DNA of 64,000 bases from Anaerolineales bacterium UBA2317 (GTDB taxonomy: Bacteria; Chloroflexota; Anaerolineae; Anaerolineales; Villigracilaceae), in the NCBI GenBank assembly GCA_002345215.1, contig DDVH01000052.1:67962-131961 (forward strand), in the 5' to 3' direction. Below are positions 33,577 to 42,984 of this stretch, piece by piece. A model generated the notes under the pieces. That model worked only from the letters and a program-made list of their open reading frames with translations, was not told the DNA's origin and searched no databases. Positions within the stretch are counted from its first letter, which is position 1, and every line of letters starts with the position of its first letter. The translations under genes were made by a program, and so were the position numbers.

Positions 33577-34896
33577 ATGATTTTGCAAGAAAAAATTTCT
33601 GGAATATTGCCCGCTTGGCGCGAGCGAATTAAAACATTAGCAAAAGAACATGCTGATGTAGTGGTGGATACCGTTAAGATTGAAGAAGTCCTGCATGGAA
33701 TGCGCGACATCAAATCTTTACATACTGATATTTCATCTGTTGACCCCGGCGAAGGAATTCGTTTTCGTGGCTTAACCATCAATGAAACTTTGAAAGCATT
33801 GCCAAAAGCCAAAGGCGGAAAATTGCCAATGGTGGGAGCATTGTATTATCTTTTATTAGTGGGTGAAGTTCCAACCAAAGATGAAGCCTTAGAAGTTGAA
33901 TATGAATGGGGCAGACGTGCTACTGTTCCTGATTATGTTTATAAAATGTTGAAAACTATGCCCAAAGAAACACATCCGATGATTTTATTGTCACAGGCTG
34001 TGTTGGCTTTAGGGAATGAATCTGTTTTTGCAAAACGCTATCAAGAAGGCATGAAGAAAGATGCGTATTGGGAAGCCGCGCTTGAAGATAGTTTGAATCT
34101 CACAGCGAAACTTCCAGTCATTGCGGCGTTTATTTATCGCATGAAGTTTTTTGGTGAAACTTCAAAACCAAAATACAACCCCAAACAAGATTTCGGCGCA
34201 AACTTTGCCCGCATGATGAAAGTTTCTGATAAAAAAGGCTATGCTGATTTAGCTAGACTGTACTTCATCATCCACTCTGACCATGAATCTGGAAATGCTT
34301 CGGCTCATGCTATGCACCTAGCTGGTTCTACACTTTCAGATGCTTTCTTCGCCTTTTCAGCCTCTTTGAATGCGCTGGCTGGTCCGTTACATGGGTTAGC
34401 CAATCAAGAAAGTTTGGCATGGCTGTTGGATGTCAAAAAACAATTTAATGGCGTGCCATCTCGTGATGATTTATATAAATTCGCATGGGATACATTGAAC
34501 AGCGGAAAAGTTATCCCCGGTTATGGGCATGGAATTTTACGCGTCATTGACCCACGCTTCATTACTCAACTTGAGTTTGCAAAGAAGCACTTCCCTGATG
34601 ATGAATTGTTGAAACTTGCTCAACTCACATTAGATGTTGTACCTTCTGTATTAAAAGAACAAGGCAAAGCCAAAAGCCCAGCCCCAAATGTGGATGCGAT
34701 TTCAGGTACGCTTCAATATTATTATGGCGTACGAGAATTTGACTTTTACACCGTATTGTTTGGTGTTGGTCGTGCACTTGGCGTCACTGCCAATTACGTT
34801 TGGGCACGCGCTTTAGGAATGCCAATTGAACGTCCGAAGTCATTGACGACTGCCATGCTCGAAGCAGAAGTTGCGAAAGCGAAACAAACTGCTTAA
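33577..34896 (+). CDS. gltA: Citrate synthase
   Basis: A 439-residue citrate synthase. PGEGIRFRGLTINE, HSDHESGNASAHAMHLAGS (first active-site His region), GPLHGLANQE and GYGHGILRVIDPR (second His region) are characteristic. It condenses acetyl-CoA and oxaloacetate. AAAGAGGAAA precedes the ATG, and a hairpin with a T run follows. Confidence 0.95.
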   Translation: MILQEKISGILPAWRERIKTLAKEHADVVVDTVKIEEVLHGMRDIKSLHTDISSVDPGEGIRFRGLTINETLKALPKAKGGKLPMVGALYYLLLVGEVPTKDEALEVEYEWGRRATVPDYVYKMLKTMPKETHPMILLSQAVLALGNESVFAKRYQEGMKKDAYWEAALEDSLNLTAKLPVIAAFIYRMKFFGETSKPKYNPKQDFGANFARMMKVSDKKGYADLARLYFIIHSDHESGNASAHAMHLAGSTLSDAFFAFSASLNALAGPLHGLANQESLAWLLDVKKQFNGVPSRDDLYKFAWDTLNSGKVIPGYGHGILRVIDPRFITQLEFAKKHFPDDELLKLAQLTLDVVPSVLKEQGKAKSPAPNVDAISGTLQYYYGVREFDFYTVLFGVGRALGVTANYVWARALGMPIERPKSLTTAMLEAEVAKAKQTA

Positions 34897-34904
34897 TAAA
34901 AAAA

Positions 34905-34931
34905 TTCCCGAATGGAAATTCGGGAGTTTTT
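34905..34931 (+). terminator. Intrinsic terminator of gltA
   Basis: TCCCGAAT/ATTCGGGA stem with a GGAA loop, followed by GTTTTTG. It lies nine bases after the gltA stop. Confidence 0.85.
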
Positions 34932-34993
34932 GATTAATAATTGATAAACTACTAAATGACCACTTCCACTTTAATAACTGTTAGTTAATAATC

Positions 34994-36373
34994 TTAAATT
35001 AAATACTCACCAACTTTCCTCGCAATTAAATATAAAAACCATAAATTGTTTATTAAGCTCATTGTCACAAAAATAAAAATACTCCATTGTGCCCATTTCT
35101 TTTTAAATAGGTATCGTAAGTTTATAGCCACAAATAAAATAACTGCATATGTCCAACCTGCGGTATATAGAAATATCTCAGGACCATACCCAACTTGTAA
35201 AGCAAAATTAAAGAAAATACAAGCGATAAGAGATAATGAAACAAAAAAAACTTTTTCTTTCTTAGAAAAATTCTGAAAGAAATATATAACTGCAATCACA
35301 AGAAGTACTTCCCAAATTACAACTGCAATATTACCTATCCAGGTAAATTGAAAAATAGAACCGTTTAAGAAACCAAAGCGGGGCATATCATTTCTGATGC
35401 TCATGTAAGGCTCTGGAGCAATCACGTTGTATAAGAAAAGATTTTCAATCATCAAACCGATTCTTTTAAACGAAACTTCTTGTACAAATCGTTTTTCTAC
35501 TGTAAAGCTTTCAGGTTGTGTAAGTAATTCTGTGACGGGGTATATCAATTCAGAAAGAAAATTAAAAAGAATGCCAAATATAACAATGATGCTAAATATT
35601 ATTATGGTGTGTTTGAAATCTTTTTTTATCAACAGGTTCATTAACCCTTGTTGGGCAATATTGGTAAAAGTGATACCAAATGTAAACAGTCCAGTGAGTA
35701 CTAGAATAAAGTTGGGTTTGTTTTTTAATGTTAACCATAGAAAAAAAAGTAGAAAGAAGGTTGAGAAAATATAACTTTCAACAATACTTGCAAAAATTAA
35801 ATGGCAACTGGAGATCCCAAGTAGACTTGCAAATAATATTGAAAATACTTGGTGGTTGGTGATTTCTTCCAAAATATTCTTTGCAAGGACAACACAAGCC
35901 CCACCTGTTAATGAAATTAAAAAAAGAAGAGAGTAAAATCGATTATCAATAGTAACACTAGATAATAAAGCAACAATAGGTCGAAAAATTAAATAGGGAT
36001 ATGGATGAATAGCACGCGTGCCTACAGACCATCCACTTTCTTCTGCCATGCGCAAAAACCAAGACCAGCTATCTGAGGCAAAATAAATATTGTTACTGTT
36101 AATTTCCGATGTGTTAAGCGTAATTGCCAAAACAAAATAAGCACTTACAAAACAAGCTAAGAGGATACACCCCGATAATCTTTCCATTTGTCCTAAATGT
36201 TTGTAGATAATTGCTATAATAATTAACGCTCCGAAGAATACAAAGAGAATTACCGCATTATTTGTAATTTCAGAAATTTGAAAAATAGAAGGGTTTCTTA
36301 GCCCAATAAATAATGCTCCAAATGGAAAGAGAATTGCAGGGAGATACGAAGACCAGAAGAAAAATTTTTCCAT
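34994..36373 (-). CDS. AT-rich multi-pass membrane protein, possibly GT-C-like
   Basis: A 459-residue protein with about eleven to twelve hydrophobic segments, encoded by very AT-rich DNA with repeated Phe/Ile codons. DSWSWFLRMAEESGW and AIHPYPYLIFRPIVALLS in the first long external loop resemble GT-C glycosyltransferases only in layout. No family assigned. It overlaps the S9 peptidase start by one base. Confidence 0.65.
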   Translation of the reverse strand: MEKFFFWSSYLPAILFPFGALFIGLRNPSIFQISEITNNAVILFVFFGALIIIAIIYKHLGQMERLSGCILLACFVSAYFVLAITLNTSEINSNNIYFASDSWSWFLRMAEESGWSVGTRAIHPYPYLIFRPIVALLSSVTIDNRFYSLLFLISLTGGACVVLAKNILEEITNHQVFSILFASLLGISSCHLIFASIVESYIFSTFFLLFFLWLTLKNKPNFILVLTGLFTFGITFTNIAQQGLMNLLIKKDFKHTIIIFSIIVIFGILFNFLSELIYPVTELLTQPESFTVEKRFVQEVSFKRIGLMIENLFLYNVIAPEPYMSIRNDMPRFGFLNGSIFQFTWIGNIAVVIWEVLLVIAVIYFFQNFSKKEKVFFVSLSLIACIFFNFALQVGYGPEIFLYTAGWTYAVILFVAINLRYLFKKKWAQWSIFIFVTMSLINNLWFLYLIARKVGEYLI

Positions 36374-38427
36374 TAAGTTAACCTGTCAATCAAAAAGGCA
36401 AAATCTAAAGCATTCTCTTTCAAAAAGTCATAACGCCCACTCGCGCCTGCATGACCTGCACTGAAATTCGTTTGCAGCAATGCTACATTATTTCCTTTTT
36501 TCTTATCACGAATGCGGGCTAAAAATTTTGCAGGTTCCCAATACGCCACACGTGGGTCATTGAAGCCAGTTGTCAACAACAAGTTTGGATATTCCACTTC
36601 CTGCAAATTATCATACGGCGAATAAGAAAGCATGTAATCAAACGCTTGCTTGCTTTCTTCCGGATGACCCCATTGATCATATTCCAAAGTTGTTAATGGA
36701 ATGGTTGGGTCACTCATGCTGGTTACCACATCTAAAAACGGAACTTTGCAAATCACTGTATTAAATAAATCAGGTCGCATCACCATGCTTGCGCCCACTA
36801 ACAAGCCGCCTGCCGAACTACCGATAATAGAAAGTTTTTCAGGCGATGTAAATTTTTCATTTATCAAATATTCAGAACAAGCAATTAAATCTGTAAAAGA
36901 ATTTTTCTTGTTGAACATTTTGCCTTCGTCGTACCAAGCGCGTCCCATCTCAGAGCCGCCGCGCACATGCGCAATTGCAAACACAAAACCTCTATCCAAA
37001 ATGCTGATGATGTTTGAATTAAAATGCGCCTCACTGGATGCTCCATACGCGCCATAACCATAAATCAGGGTTGGATTTTTCCCGCCGCTTTCTTGACCTT
37101 TTTTATAAGCAATGGACATCGGAATTTTTTTTCCATCCGACGCATTTGCAAACACAAACTCGCAGACATAATTGCTTTTGTCAAAGCCTGCAATTTCATC
37201 TTCTTTGAGTATTGTCCATGCACCTGTGTCTAGATTGATATTTGCAATCGTTGTTGGTGTAACCAAAGACGAATAGCGAATCCGAAATTCATTTGTCTTA
37301 AATTCAAGATTGTATTCAACAGATACTTCATACGTTGGGTCTGGGAATTGGACATACATGGCTTTATTCACATCGCCAATTGGGCTGAGGCGCAGAAGTT
37401 TGAGTCCGCCTTTGCGTTCGTGCAAAACCAAACGATTTTCAAAGACATCCAAATGCTCAACTAAAACATCTTCACGATGTGGAATGACATCTTTCCAATT
37501 TTCTGTGCTTGGATTTGAAACAGGTGCTTTTACTAATTTATAGTTGTAAGCATCTTTATTCGTAATGATATAAAACGAATCGCCATGATGGGTAGCATAG
37601 TATTCAAGTCCATGCTGACGGGGTTGCAAAACTTGAAGTGCAGAATCAGGTTGACCCGTAGGAATGAAGCGCATTTCTTGACTCAATGTACTGGCATGAT
37701 ACGTCATAATAAATTCTTCACTGCGCGTCTTGAACAATGAAAGAGAAAACGTATCATCGGTTTCGTGAAAGATTAATATATCTTCTTTGGGGTCCGTTCC
37801 AATTTTGTGACGATACAACTTGCTGGCGCGGTGAATTTCATCCAGTGTGATGTAAAAAATTGTTTGACTATCTTTTGCCCATTCAACACCCATTGAATAA
37901 TAAACACTTCCATTTACATTTTCAATTGTTTCTGGATAAAGTTTTCCAGTATTTAAATCTTTGATGTAAATTGTATAAACCTCAGAACCTTCCACATCTA
38001 ATGAATATGCTAGTTTATTTTGGTCAGGGCTAATACTAAACGCGCTGACGCTACAAAATTCATGACCCTGTGCTAATTTGTTTTGGTCAAGCAAAATTTC
38101 TTCAGTTGCATTCGGTTCATTTTTTTTGCGACAATAAATTGGATATTGTTTATCCGCTTCGGTTCTTGTGTAATAAAGATAATCTCGATATTTTTCAGGG
38201 ACAGAACTATCTTCTTCTTTAATTCTGCTTTTCATTTCTTGAAATAAAGTTTCTTGTAATGGCTTGATGTGACTTAATACTTTATCAAGATATTCATTTT
38301 CGGCTTGTAAATATTTAATAACTTCTGGGTCTTCGCGTTCGCGCATCCAATAGTATTCATCGTTACGCGTAACACCGTGTTGGGTGATTAAAAACTCCTG
38401 TTTTGGTGGGACTGGATAATGTGTCAT
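36373..38427 (-). CDS. S9 family peptidase (oligopeptidase B-like)
   Basis: A 684-residue prolyl oligopeptidase-family enzyme: N-terminal seven-bladed propeller (about 60-400) starting with DEYYWMREREDPEVIKYLQ, then an alpha/beta hydrolase with GSSAGG (Ser538), GFNDPRV (Asp624) and AGHAGASGR (His659). The family cuts short peptides, and oligopeptidase B prefers Arg/Lys. No signal peptide, so probably cytoplasmic. Confidence 0.92.
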   Translation of the reverse strand: MTHYPVPPKQEFLITQHGVTRNDEYYWMREREDPEVIKYLQAENEYLDKVLSHIKPLQETLFQEMKSRIKEEDSSVPEKYRDYLYYTRTEADKQYPIYCRKKNEPNATEEILLDQNKLAQGHEFCSVSAFSISPDQNKLAYSLDVEGSEVYTIYIKDLNTGKLYPETIENVNGSVYYSMGVEWAKDSQTIFYITLDEIHRASKLYRHKIGTDPKEDILIFHETDDTFSLSLFKTRSEEFIMTYHASTLSQEMRFIPTGQPDSALQVLQPRQHGLEYYATHHGDSFYIITNKDAYNYKLVKAPVSNPSTENWKDVIPHREDVLVEHLDVFENRLVLHERKGGLKLLRLSPIGDVNKAMYVQFPDPTYEVSVEYNLEFKTNEFRIRYSSLVTPTTIANINLDTGAWTILKEDEIAGFDKSNYVCEFVFANASDGKKIPMSIAYKKGQESGGKNPTLIYGYGAYGASSEAHFNSNIISILDRGFVFAIAHVRGGSEMGRAWYDEGKMFNKKNSFTDLIACSEYLINEKFTSPEKLSIIGSSAGGLLVGASMVMRPDLFNTVICKVPFLDVVTSMSDPTIPLTTLEYDQWGHPEESKQAFDYMLSYSPYDNLQEVEYPNLLLTTGFNDPRVAYWEPAKFLARIRDKKKGNNVALLQTNFSAGHAGASGRYDFLKENALDFAFLIDRLT

Positions 38428-38435
38428 TATGCTCC

Positions 38436-38966
38436 TTAAGCAAACGGTAAATATTTTTCATGCAAACTTGCCATGTGATGTTCAACATGACCGACCAAAA
38501 TATAAATCAAAGCACGCACGCTGATGGGTGAATTGCTAGCAGTGCCAATGCGTTGGGTCATTTCTTCACTCATGCCTTTAACTGCCAAAATATTGGCGCG
38601 GCGTAAAAATTCAAATTCATTTAATAAATCTTCCAACGGAAGTTCATCCGCACCCGATTCTTTGACGTAATCATTTTGTTCAAAGCCTGGCAATGCTGTT
38701 TTGTCATTACGAGAAATTCTTAATATGCGATACGAAAACACACGTTCACCATCTGTCAAATGGCTGATGATTTCTTTGATAGACCATTCTTCAGGTCCGT
38801 TACGGAAGCGGGCTTGTTTATCTGATAATTTTCCGAGCGCCGATTTCATTTCATCCAGTTGTTGAGACATAACGGCGAATACATCTCCACGTTTTGTGGC
38901 AAATTCTATATAGCCTGCATAAAATGGATTGAATTCTTCTAGAGTAGGTGGAGTAATTTTTGTCAT
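38436..38966 (-). CDS. DinB family protein
   Basis: A 176-residue four-helix DinB/YfiT-like protein. EEWSIKEIISHLTDGERVF has the first metal-ligand histidine and VGHVEHHMASL the others, the usual three-His set of putative metal-dependent transferases. The start at 38966 is chosen because AAAGGA lies just upstream. It follows the MBL-rhodanese gene closely. Confidence 0.88.
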   Translation of the reverse strand: MTKITPPTLEEFNPFYAGYIEFATKRGDVFAVMSQQLDEMKSALGKLSDKQARFRNGPEEWSIKEIISHLTDGERVFSYRILRISRNDKTALPGFEQNDYVKESGADELPLEDLLNEFEFLRRANILAVKGMSEEMTQRIGTASNSPISVRALIYILVGHVEHHMASLHEKYLPFA

Positions 38967-38967
38967 C

Positions 38968-40347
38968 TTAATTCCTTTGCAATTCAAAATTATTTAACTT
39001 CCATTGATTAATCCCACCTTCGGCTTGCAAAATATTTTTATAGCCTTGTCTTTTCAATACAGAAATTGCAACCATCGAACGATTTCCGCTGGCACATTGA
39101 ATCACCAAAGGTTTATCTTGCGGAAAATGAAAATCTTCCCACGCTAATCTTCCACCCTCAACGTGTGTTGCATTTGGAATGTGTCCATCATTCCATTCAG
39201 AAAGTCGGCGCACATCAATCACGTTGACTTCATTCAATCGTTCGCGCAAATCTTTGGCATTGATGTTTTGCACACTTTCAACAGGATATTCTCTCGCCCA
39301 CGCTTCGATGCCACCATCAAGATAACCGACTAAATTATCATAACCAATGCGGATGAGTTGACGCGTCGCATCTACCCTTTGGTCTGTTGACTCAGCCACT
39401 AAAATTATCTTCGCCTCAAACGGAATCACCCAACCTGCCCACACCACAAGCGGCGCATTGACAAAGATTCCATACGAATTAGGAATATGACCTGCACCAA
39501 ATTGTTTGAAGTGACGAACATCTAAAACAACCACATCATTATCCATTTGTGCTTTGACTTCACTGGCAGATAATGGTTTCAAAACAGGTACACCGCCTAA
39601 AATTTTCGCGCCTTGTTGATTTAATCCACGCATGTATTTGTAATAAGTGGGATATGCAGGCAAACCTGTCAATGACCGTTTTATAAATTCTTCTTCTGTT
39701 TGTGGTTGTGCTAAATGATTATTTTTTCTTTCGTTACCAATCGTCGTTGTTCTTTCAGACGACGCAGGTGCGATACAAAATGAACCTGCGCCATGTGTGG
39801 GGAAGACGTTTACTTCATCAGGCAGTTTCAATAATTTGTGATGAATCGTTTCGTACAAGTCATGTGCTAAAGAATGGGTATGTTCGTGACCTAATAAATC
39901 AGTCCGTGCGGCACCACCGACGATTAATGCCCCGCCGCTAAATAATGCTGATGGATTTTTGTTTTCATCTGTAATCAAAAATGAAATATGTTCTGGAGAA
40001 TGTCCGGGCGTGGTCATCACGCGGATTTGAAACGCACCTAAATCAATAATTGAATCTTCGGTTAAGGGTTGATGCTCAAAGAAAATTTCAGCAGTGGCAC
40101 TTGCTCCAATGACAGCATTCGTTTGTTGAGCAATTTCACGATTGCCAGAAATAAAATCGGCGTGTAGGTGGGTGTCAAGAACATGCGTCAGCGTAAGACC
40201 AAGTTGACTAGCAGTATGCAGGTATCGGTCAACGTCTCGAAGCGGGTCTATCAGAATCGCTTTTTTGCTTTCATGTGACCCAATCAAATAAGCAGAGTTG
40301 CCTAAGCCTGTATCTACAAATGGATGAACAAAATATTTTGGATTCAT
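38968..40347 (-). CDS. MBL-fold hydrolase with two rhodanese domains (persulfide dioxygenase-like)
   Basis: A 459-residue protein: an N-terminal metallo-beta-lactamase domain (LDTHLHADFISGNRE, TPGHSPEHISF, THGAG) of ETHE1 type, then two rhodanese domains (about 265-355 and 370-455). The last has a catalytic-loop cysteine in VIQCASGNRS; the first shows VLVAESTDQR, with no cysteine, so is likely inactive. Such proteins oxidise or move persulfide sulfur. The start (MNPKYFVH) overlaps the upstream gene by four bases; the longer frame is not credible. Confidence 0.9.
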   Translation of the reverse strand: MNPKYFVHPFVDTGLGNSAYLIGSHESKKAILIDPLRDVDRYLHTASQLGLTLTHVLDTHLHADFISGNREIAQQTNAVIGASATAEIFFEHQPLTEDSIIDLGAFQIRVMTTPGHSPEHISFLITDENKNPSALFSGGALIVGGAARTDLLGHEHTHSLAHDLYETIHHKLLKLPDEVNVFPTHGAGSFCIAPASSERTTTIGNERKNNHLAQPQTEEEFIKRSLTGLPAYPTYYKYMRGLNQQGAKILGGVPVLKPLSASEVKAQMDNDVVVLDVRHFKQFGAGHIPNSYGIFVNAPLVVWAGWVIPFEAKIILVAESTDQRVDATRQLIRIGYDNLVGYLDGGIEAWAREYPVESVQNINAKDLRERLNEVNVIDVRRLSEWNDGHIPNATHVEGGRLAWEDFHFPQDKPLVIQCASGNRSMVAISVLKRQGYKNILQAEGGINQWKLNNFELQRN

Positions 40348-40877
40348 TGTTTCTGTGCAAATGCACGAAATGGAAAGGCACACAAAAAGTAAACTGCCGC
40401 GCCAACCCAACCACCTAATGTAAATGAATCTGGAAAATAAAATCCGATACCTGTGCCAAATGCTACCAAAGCGACTGCTACAATTAAAAATTGCCACATG
40501 CCATATAAGAAAATAAATGGCATGTAATGCGCACCAACCACAACCAAAAAGGCTGGAAAAAACCAGTTGATGTTATTACTTGCGGCGGCGGCGATTAATG
40601 GATAGGTGGCAGGGATGGTAAATGCAATTTGCATGGCTAACATGCTAAATGGATTTTCTTTTCTGAGTGTGGTGGGCTTGCCCATGATTTTTAATAACAG
40701 TTGTGTTAATGGAAAAATAAAAGTGCCACCTAATATCAACGCCATAATGGATAAATTTTTTGAATTCCATGTGCCTAACGCGGCAGAAATTGCCCAAATG
40801 ACCCCTGTAACGATAAACCCTACAAATGCCCCCATGTAAACCGTGCGAACTTCTTTTTGTGCCTCACTGATTTGCAT
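40344..40877 (-). CDS. Membrane protein, DUF7010-like
   Basis: A 177-residue protein with about six membrane segments, starting MQISEAQKEVRTVYMGAFVGF. I think it resembles the DUF7010 family, but this is from memory of its appearance only. It is coupled by ATGA overlap to the MBL-rhodanese gene. Function unknown. Confidence 0.6.
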   Translation of the reverse strand: MQISEAQKEVRTVYMGAFVGFIVTGVIWAISAALGTWNSKNLSIMALILGGTFIFPLTQLLLKIMGKPTTLRKENPFSMLAMQIAFTIPATYPLIAAAASNNINWFFPAFLVVVGAHYMPFIFLYGMWQFLIVAVALVAFGTGIGFYFPDSFTLGGWVGAAVYFLCAFPFRAFAQKQ

Positions 40878-40944
40878 AGTTTTCTCCTATTGATAAATGA
40901 ATATTGTTAAGTATAGCATTTATTTTAAGCCGTTTTATTCACTG

Positions 40945-40950
40945 TATAAT
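40945..40950 (+). promoter_or_regulatory. Candidate -10 box of deoC
   Basis: A perfect TATAAT lies 24 bases before the deoC start, ahead of the ribosome-binding site TTAGGAG. The -35 position is only weakly T-rich. Between divergent genes, a promoter is expected here. Confidence 0.5.
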
Positions 40951-40973
40951 AGGCATGGATTAGGAGTATTTTT

Positions 40974-41966
40974 ATGAACGTGACAATTTCCGCTTCAACC
41001 ACTGACCTTCAACCTGCTCACTCAACCCGAGCCCCGATTCTTCCCTTAGACTTGGCTTCTGTTGAAGATGTCAAAGTGAATCGTTCGGCGGTAGAACGAC
41101 GAGCCGCCACCATGAACACGCGCCGTACTGTGAAAAAAGAATGGCAAGCCGCTTGGTTATTACAAGCCGTTCGTACAATAGATTTAACAACTTTATCTGG
41201 TGATGACACTCCTGGCACTGTCAAACGACTCTGTGCAAAAGCGCGTCAACCCATACGGTCTGACCTGCTCGAAAAACTTGGAGTGAATCATTCGCTGACA
41301 ACTGGTGCAGTATGTGTGTATCACGGCATGGTAGAAACTGCAGTTGAAGCATTACAAGGCACGAATATTCCAGTTGCGGCAGTATCAACTGGTTTTCCCG
41401 CTGGACTTAATCCATTCAAACAAAAGATTCAAGAAATTGAAGCGTCTGTCAAAGCTGGTGCCAGTGAAATTGACATTGTGATTTCACGTCAACATGTCTT
41501 GACTCAAAATTGGCAGGCTTTATATGATGAAGTGAAAGCATTCCGTGAAGCCTGCGGACCTGCTCACATGAAGTCAATTTTAGCAACGGGTGAGTTAGGT
41601 ACATTGAAAAATGTGATGCGAGCCAGTTATGTTTGTATGCAAGCGGGTTCGGATTTTATAAAAACATCCACAGGCAAAGAACCTGTCAATGCGACATTAC
41701 AAGTCAGTTTGGTAATGGTACGTGCTATCAGAGATTATTTTGAACAAACTGGTTATAAAGTTGGCTTCAAACCTGCGGGTGGAATCCGCACGGCGAAACA
41801 ATCTATTGACTGGTTGATTTTGATGAAAGAAGAACTTGGTGAAGAATGGATGCAACCGCATTTGTTTAGACTTGGTGCTTCAGCTTTGTTAAACGACATT
41901 GAACGTCAATTAGAACATTTTGCTTATGGACGTTATGCTTCGATGCAATATCAGGCGTTAGGTTAG
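40974..41966 (+). CDS. deoC: Deoxyribose-phosphate aldolase
   Basis: A 330-residue DeoC of the longer type. DFIKTSTGKEPVNATLQ holds the Schiff-base lysine and GFKPAGGIRTAKQ the second active-site lysine. It cleaves 2-deoxyribose-5-phosphate to acetaldehyde and glyceraldehyde-3-phosphate. An aldehyde dehydrogenase that could oxidise the acetaldehyde is encoded at 45437-47809 in the same direction, beyond an accessory island. Confidence 0.93.
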   Translation: MNVTISASTTDLQPAHSTRAPILPLDLASVEDVKVNRSAVERRAATMNTRRTVKKEWQAAWLLQAVRTIDLTTLSGDDTPGTVKRLCAKARQPIRSDLLEKLGVNHSLTTGAVCVYHGMVETAVEALQGTNIPVAAVSTGFPAGLNPFKQKIQEIEASVKAGASEIDIVISRQHVLTQNWQALYDEVKAFREACGPAHMKSILATGELGTLKNVMRASYVCMQAGSDFIKTSTGKEPVNATLQVSLVMVRAIRDYFEQTGYKVGFKPAGGIRTAKQSIDWLILMKEELGEEWMQPHLFRLGASALLNDIERQLEHFAYGRYASMQYQALG

Positions 41967-42025
41967 TTTTTTACCACAAAGTGTCGAAGATGAAGGTATT
42001 CAAAGATTAAAGAAAGAATAATTTA

Positions 42026-42409
42026 ATGTCTTCAAAACGAAGTCGCAATCGGAAATCTGCAAATGTGCATGAAGCATATTTTGAAGCAATGAATGCTATG
42101 TTTGAACAAGCAAAAGCATATTTTGGTTCGGCGGTTAAATCGTTTTGGTTTCATGAAGGTGTGATATGCCCAGCCTGCCTAAAAAACGAGATTGGTAATG
42201 TTAACTTCAAAGGTAAAGAAGCATTAGGCTTGAATGCTTTTATGTATCGCAAACGTGGCGTATTGATTGGTTATTTTTTGTGTGATATTTGTACCAACTA
42301 CATTCACGCCCAATCTCAAGTAAATCCATATAAGCAAACTGCTTTACATACCGATATTGAAAGAAATTTAGAGGAAGCATATCTTAAGCATTTGTCATCA
42401 CTGAATTAG
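42026..42409 (+). CDS. Hypothetical zinc-ribbon protein
   Basis: A 127-residue protein with CPACLKNE (near 48-51) and CDICTNYIH (near 91-94), two CxxC pairs that probably bind one zinc. The N-terminus is basic. No family recognised. It leads the small-gene island between deoC and the ALDH gene. Confidence 0.6.
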   Translation: MSSKRSRNRKSANVHEAYFEAMNAMFEQAKAYFGSAVKSFWFHEGVICPACLKNEIGNVNFKGKEALGLNAFMYRKRGVLIGYFLCDICTNYIHAQSQVNPYKQTALHTDIERNLEEAYLKHLSSLN

Positions 42410-42429
42410 AATTGGTTAAAAAAATCATT

Positions 42430-42762
42430 ATGAAAATTCCTAATGCTGACCGCGCCATAATAGACATTGAAAAACTCAGGGATTATTGCTTGAGTGAATC
42501 TCATCCACGCGGAAAACATAAAGCCAGAGTTTTTGTATCGGCATTAGGTTTAACGACAGAAAATGCAATAGAATTACAAGAATCGCTTTTATCTGCCGTT
42601 ATTAGTGAAGATGCTGAACTTAGCGAGAATGATGAATATGGTCAAAGGTATATTTTAGATTTTGTAATGAGATATAAAAATAAAGAAGCAACGATTAGAA
42701 GCACATGGATTGTTCGAAGAGGTGAAGAAACCCCACGCCTCACCAGTTGTTATGTGTTGTAG
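42430..42762 (+). CDS. DUF6883 domain protein
   Basis: A 110-residue protein starting MKIPNADRAIIDIEKLRDY, then SHPRGKHKARVFVSALG, which is the standard DUF6883 beginning; it ends RRGEETPRLTSCYVL. I take the ATG at 42430 because the few extra codons upstream match no family. The following gene is DUF4926; such DUF6883/DUF4926 pairs recur in genomes and look like a two-gene module, perhaps toxin-antitoxin or immunity. Not proven. Confidence 0.75.
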   Translation: MKIPNADRAIIDIEKLRDYCLSESHPRGKHKARVFVSALGLTTENAIELQESLLSAVISEDAELSENDEYGQRYILDFVMRYKNKEATIRSTWIVRRGEETPRLTSCYVL

Positions 42763-42765
42763 GAG

Positions 42766-42984
42766 ATGAAAATGAAACAAAAAATTAAATTACTTGACGT
42801 TGTCGCATTGACTCAAGAATTACCTGAACGTGATTTATCTCTTGGGCAGGTAGGTACTGTAGTAGAAATTCTTGAACCGAATGTATTTGAAGTTGAATTT
42901 TCCGATAGTGATGGTCGCACGTTTGCTGAATTGGCATTACGTGCGGAACAATTACTTGTTTTACATTACGAGCCTGTGATGTGA
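42766..42984 (+). CDS. DUF4926 domain protein
   Basis: A 72-residue protein with the DUF4926 pattern: KLLDVVALTQELPERDLSLGQVGTVVEIL and FEVEFSDSDGRTFAELAL. A TAGGAG site overlaps the upstream stop, so it is tightly linked to the DUF6883 gene. Its stop overlaps the GTG start of the YdeI gene by three bases. Confidence 0.8.
   Translation: MKMKQKIKLLDVVALTQELPERDLSLGQVGTVVEILEPNVFEVEFSDSDGRTFAELALRAEQLLVLHYEPVM

Noticed and set aside
40348..40497. N-terminal extension of the MBL-rhodanese protein
   Set aside because: The extra 50 codons overlap the upstream membrane-protein gene; MNPKYFVHPF with ATGA overlap is the better start.
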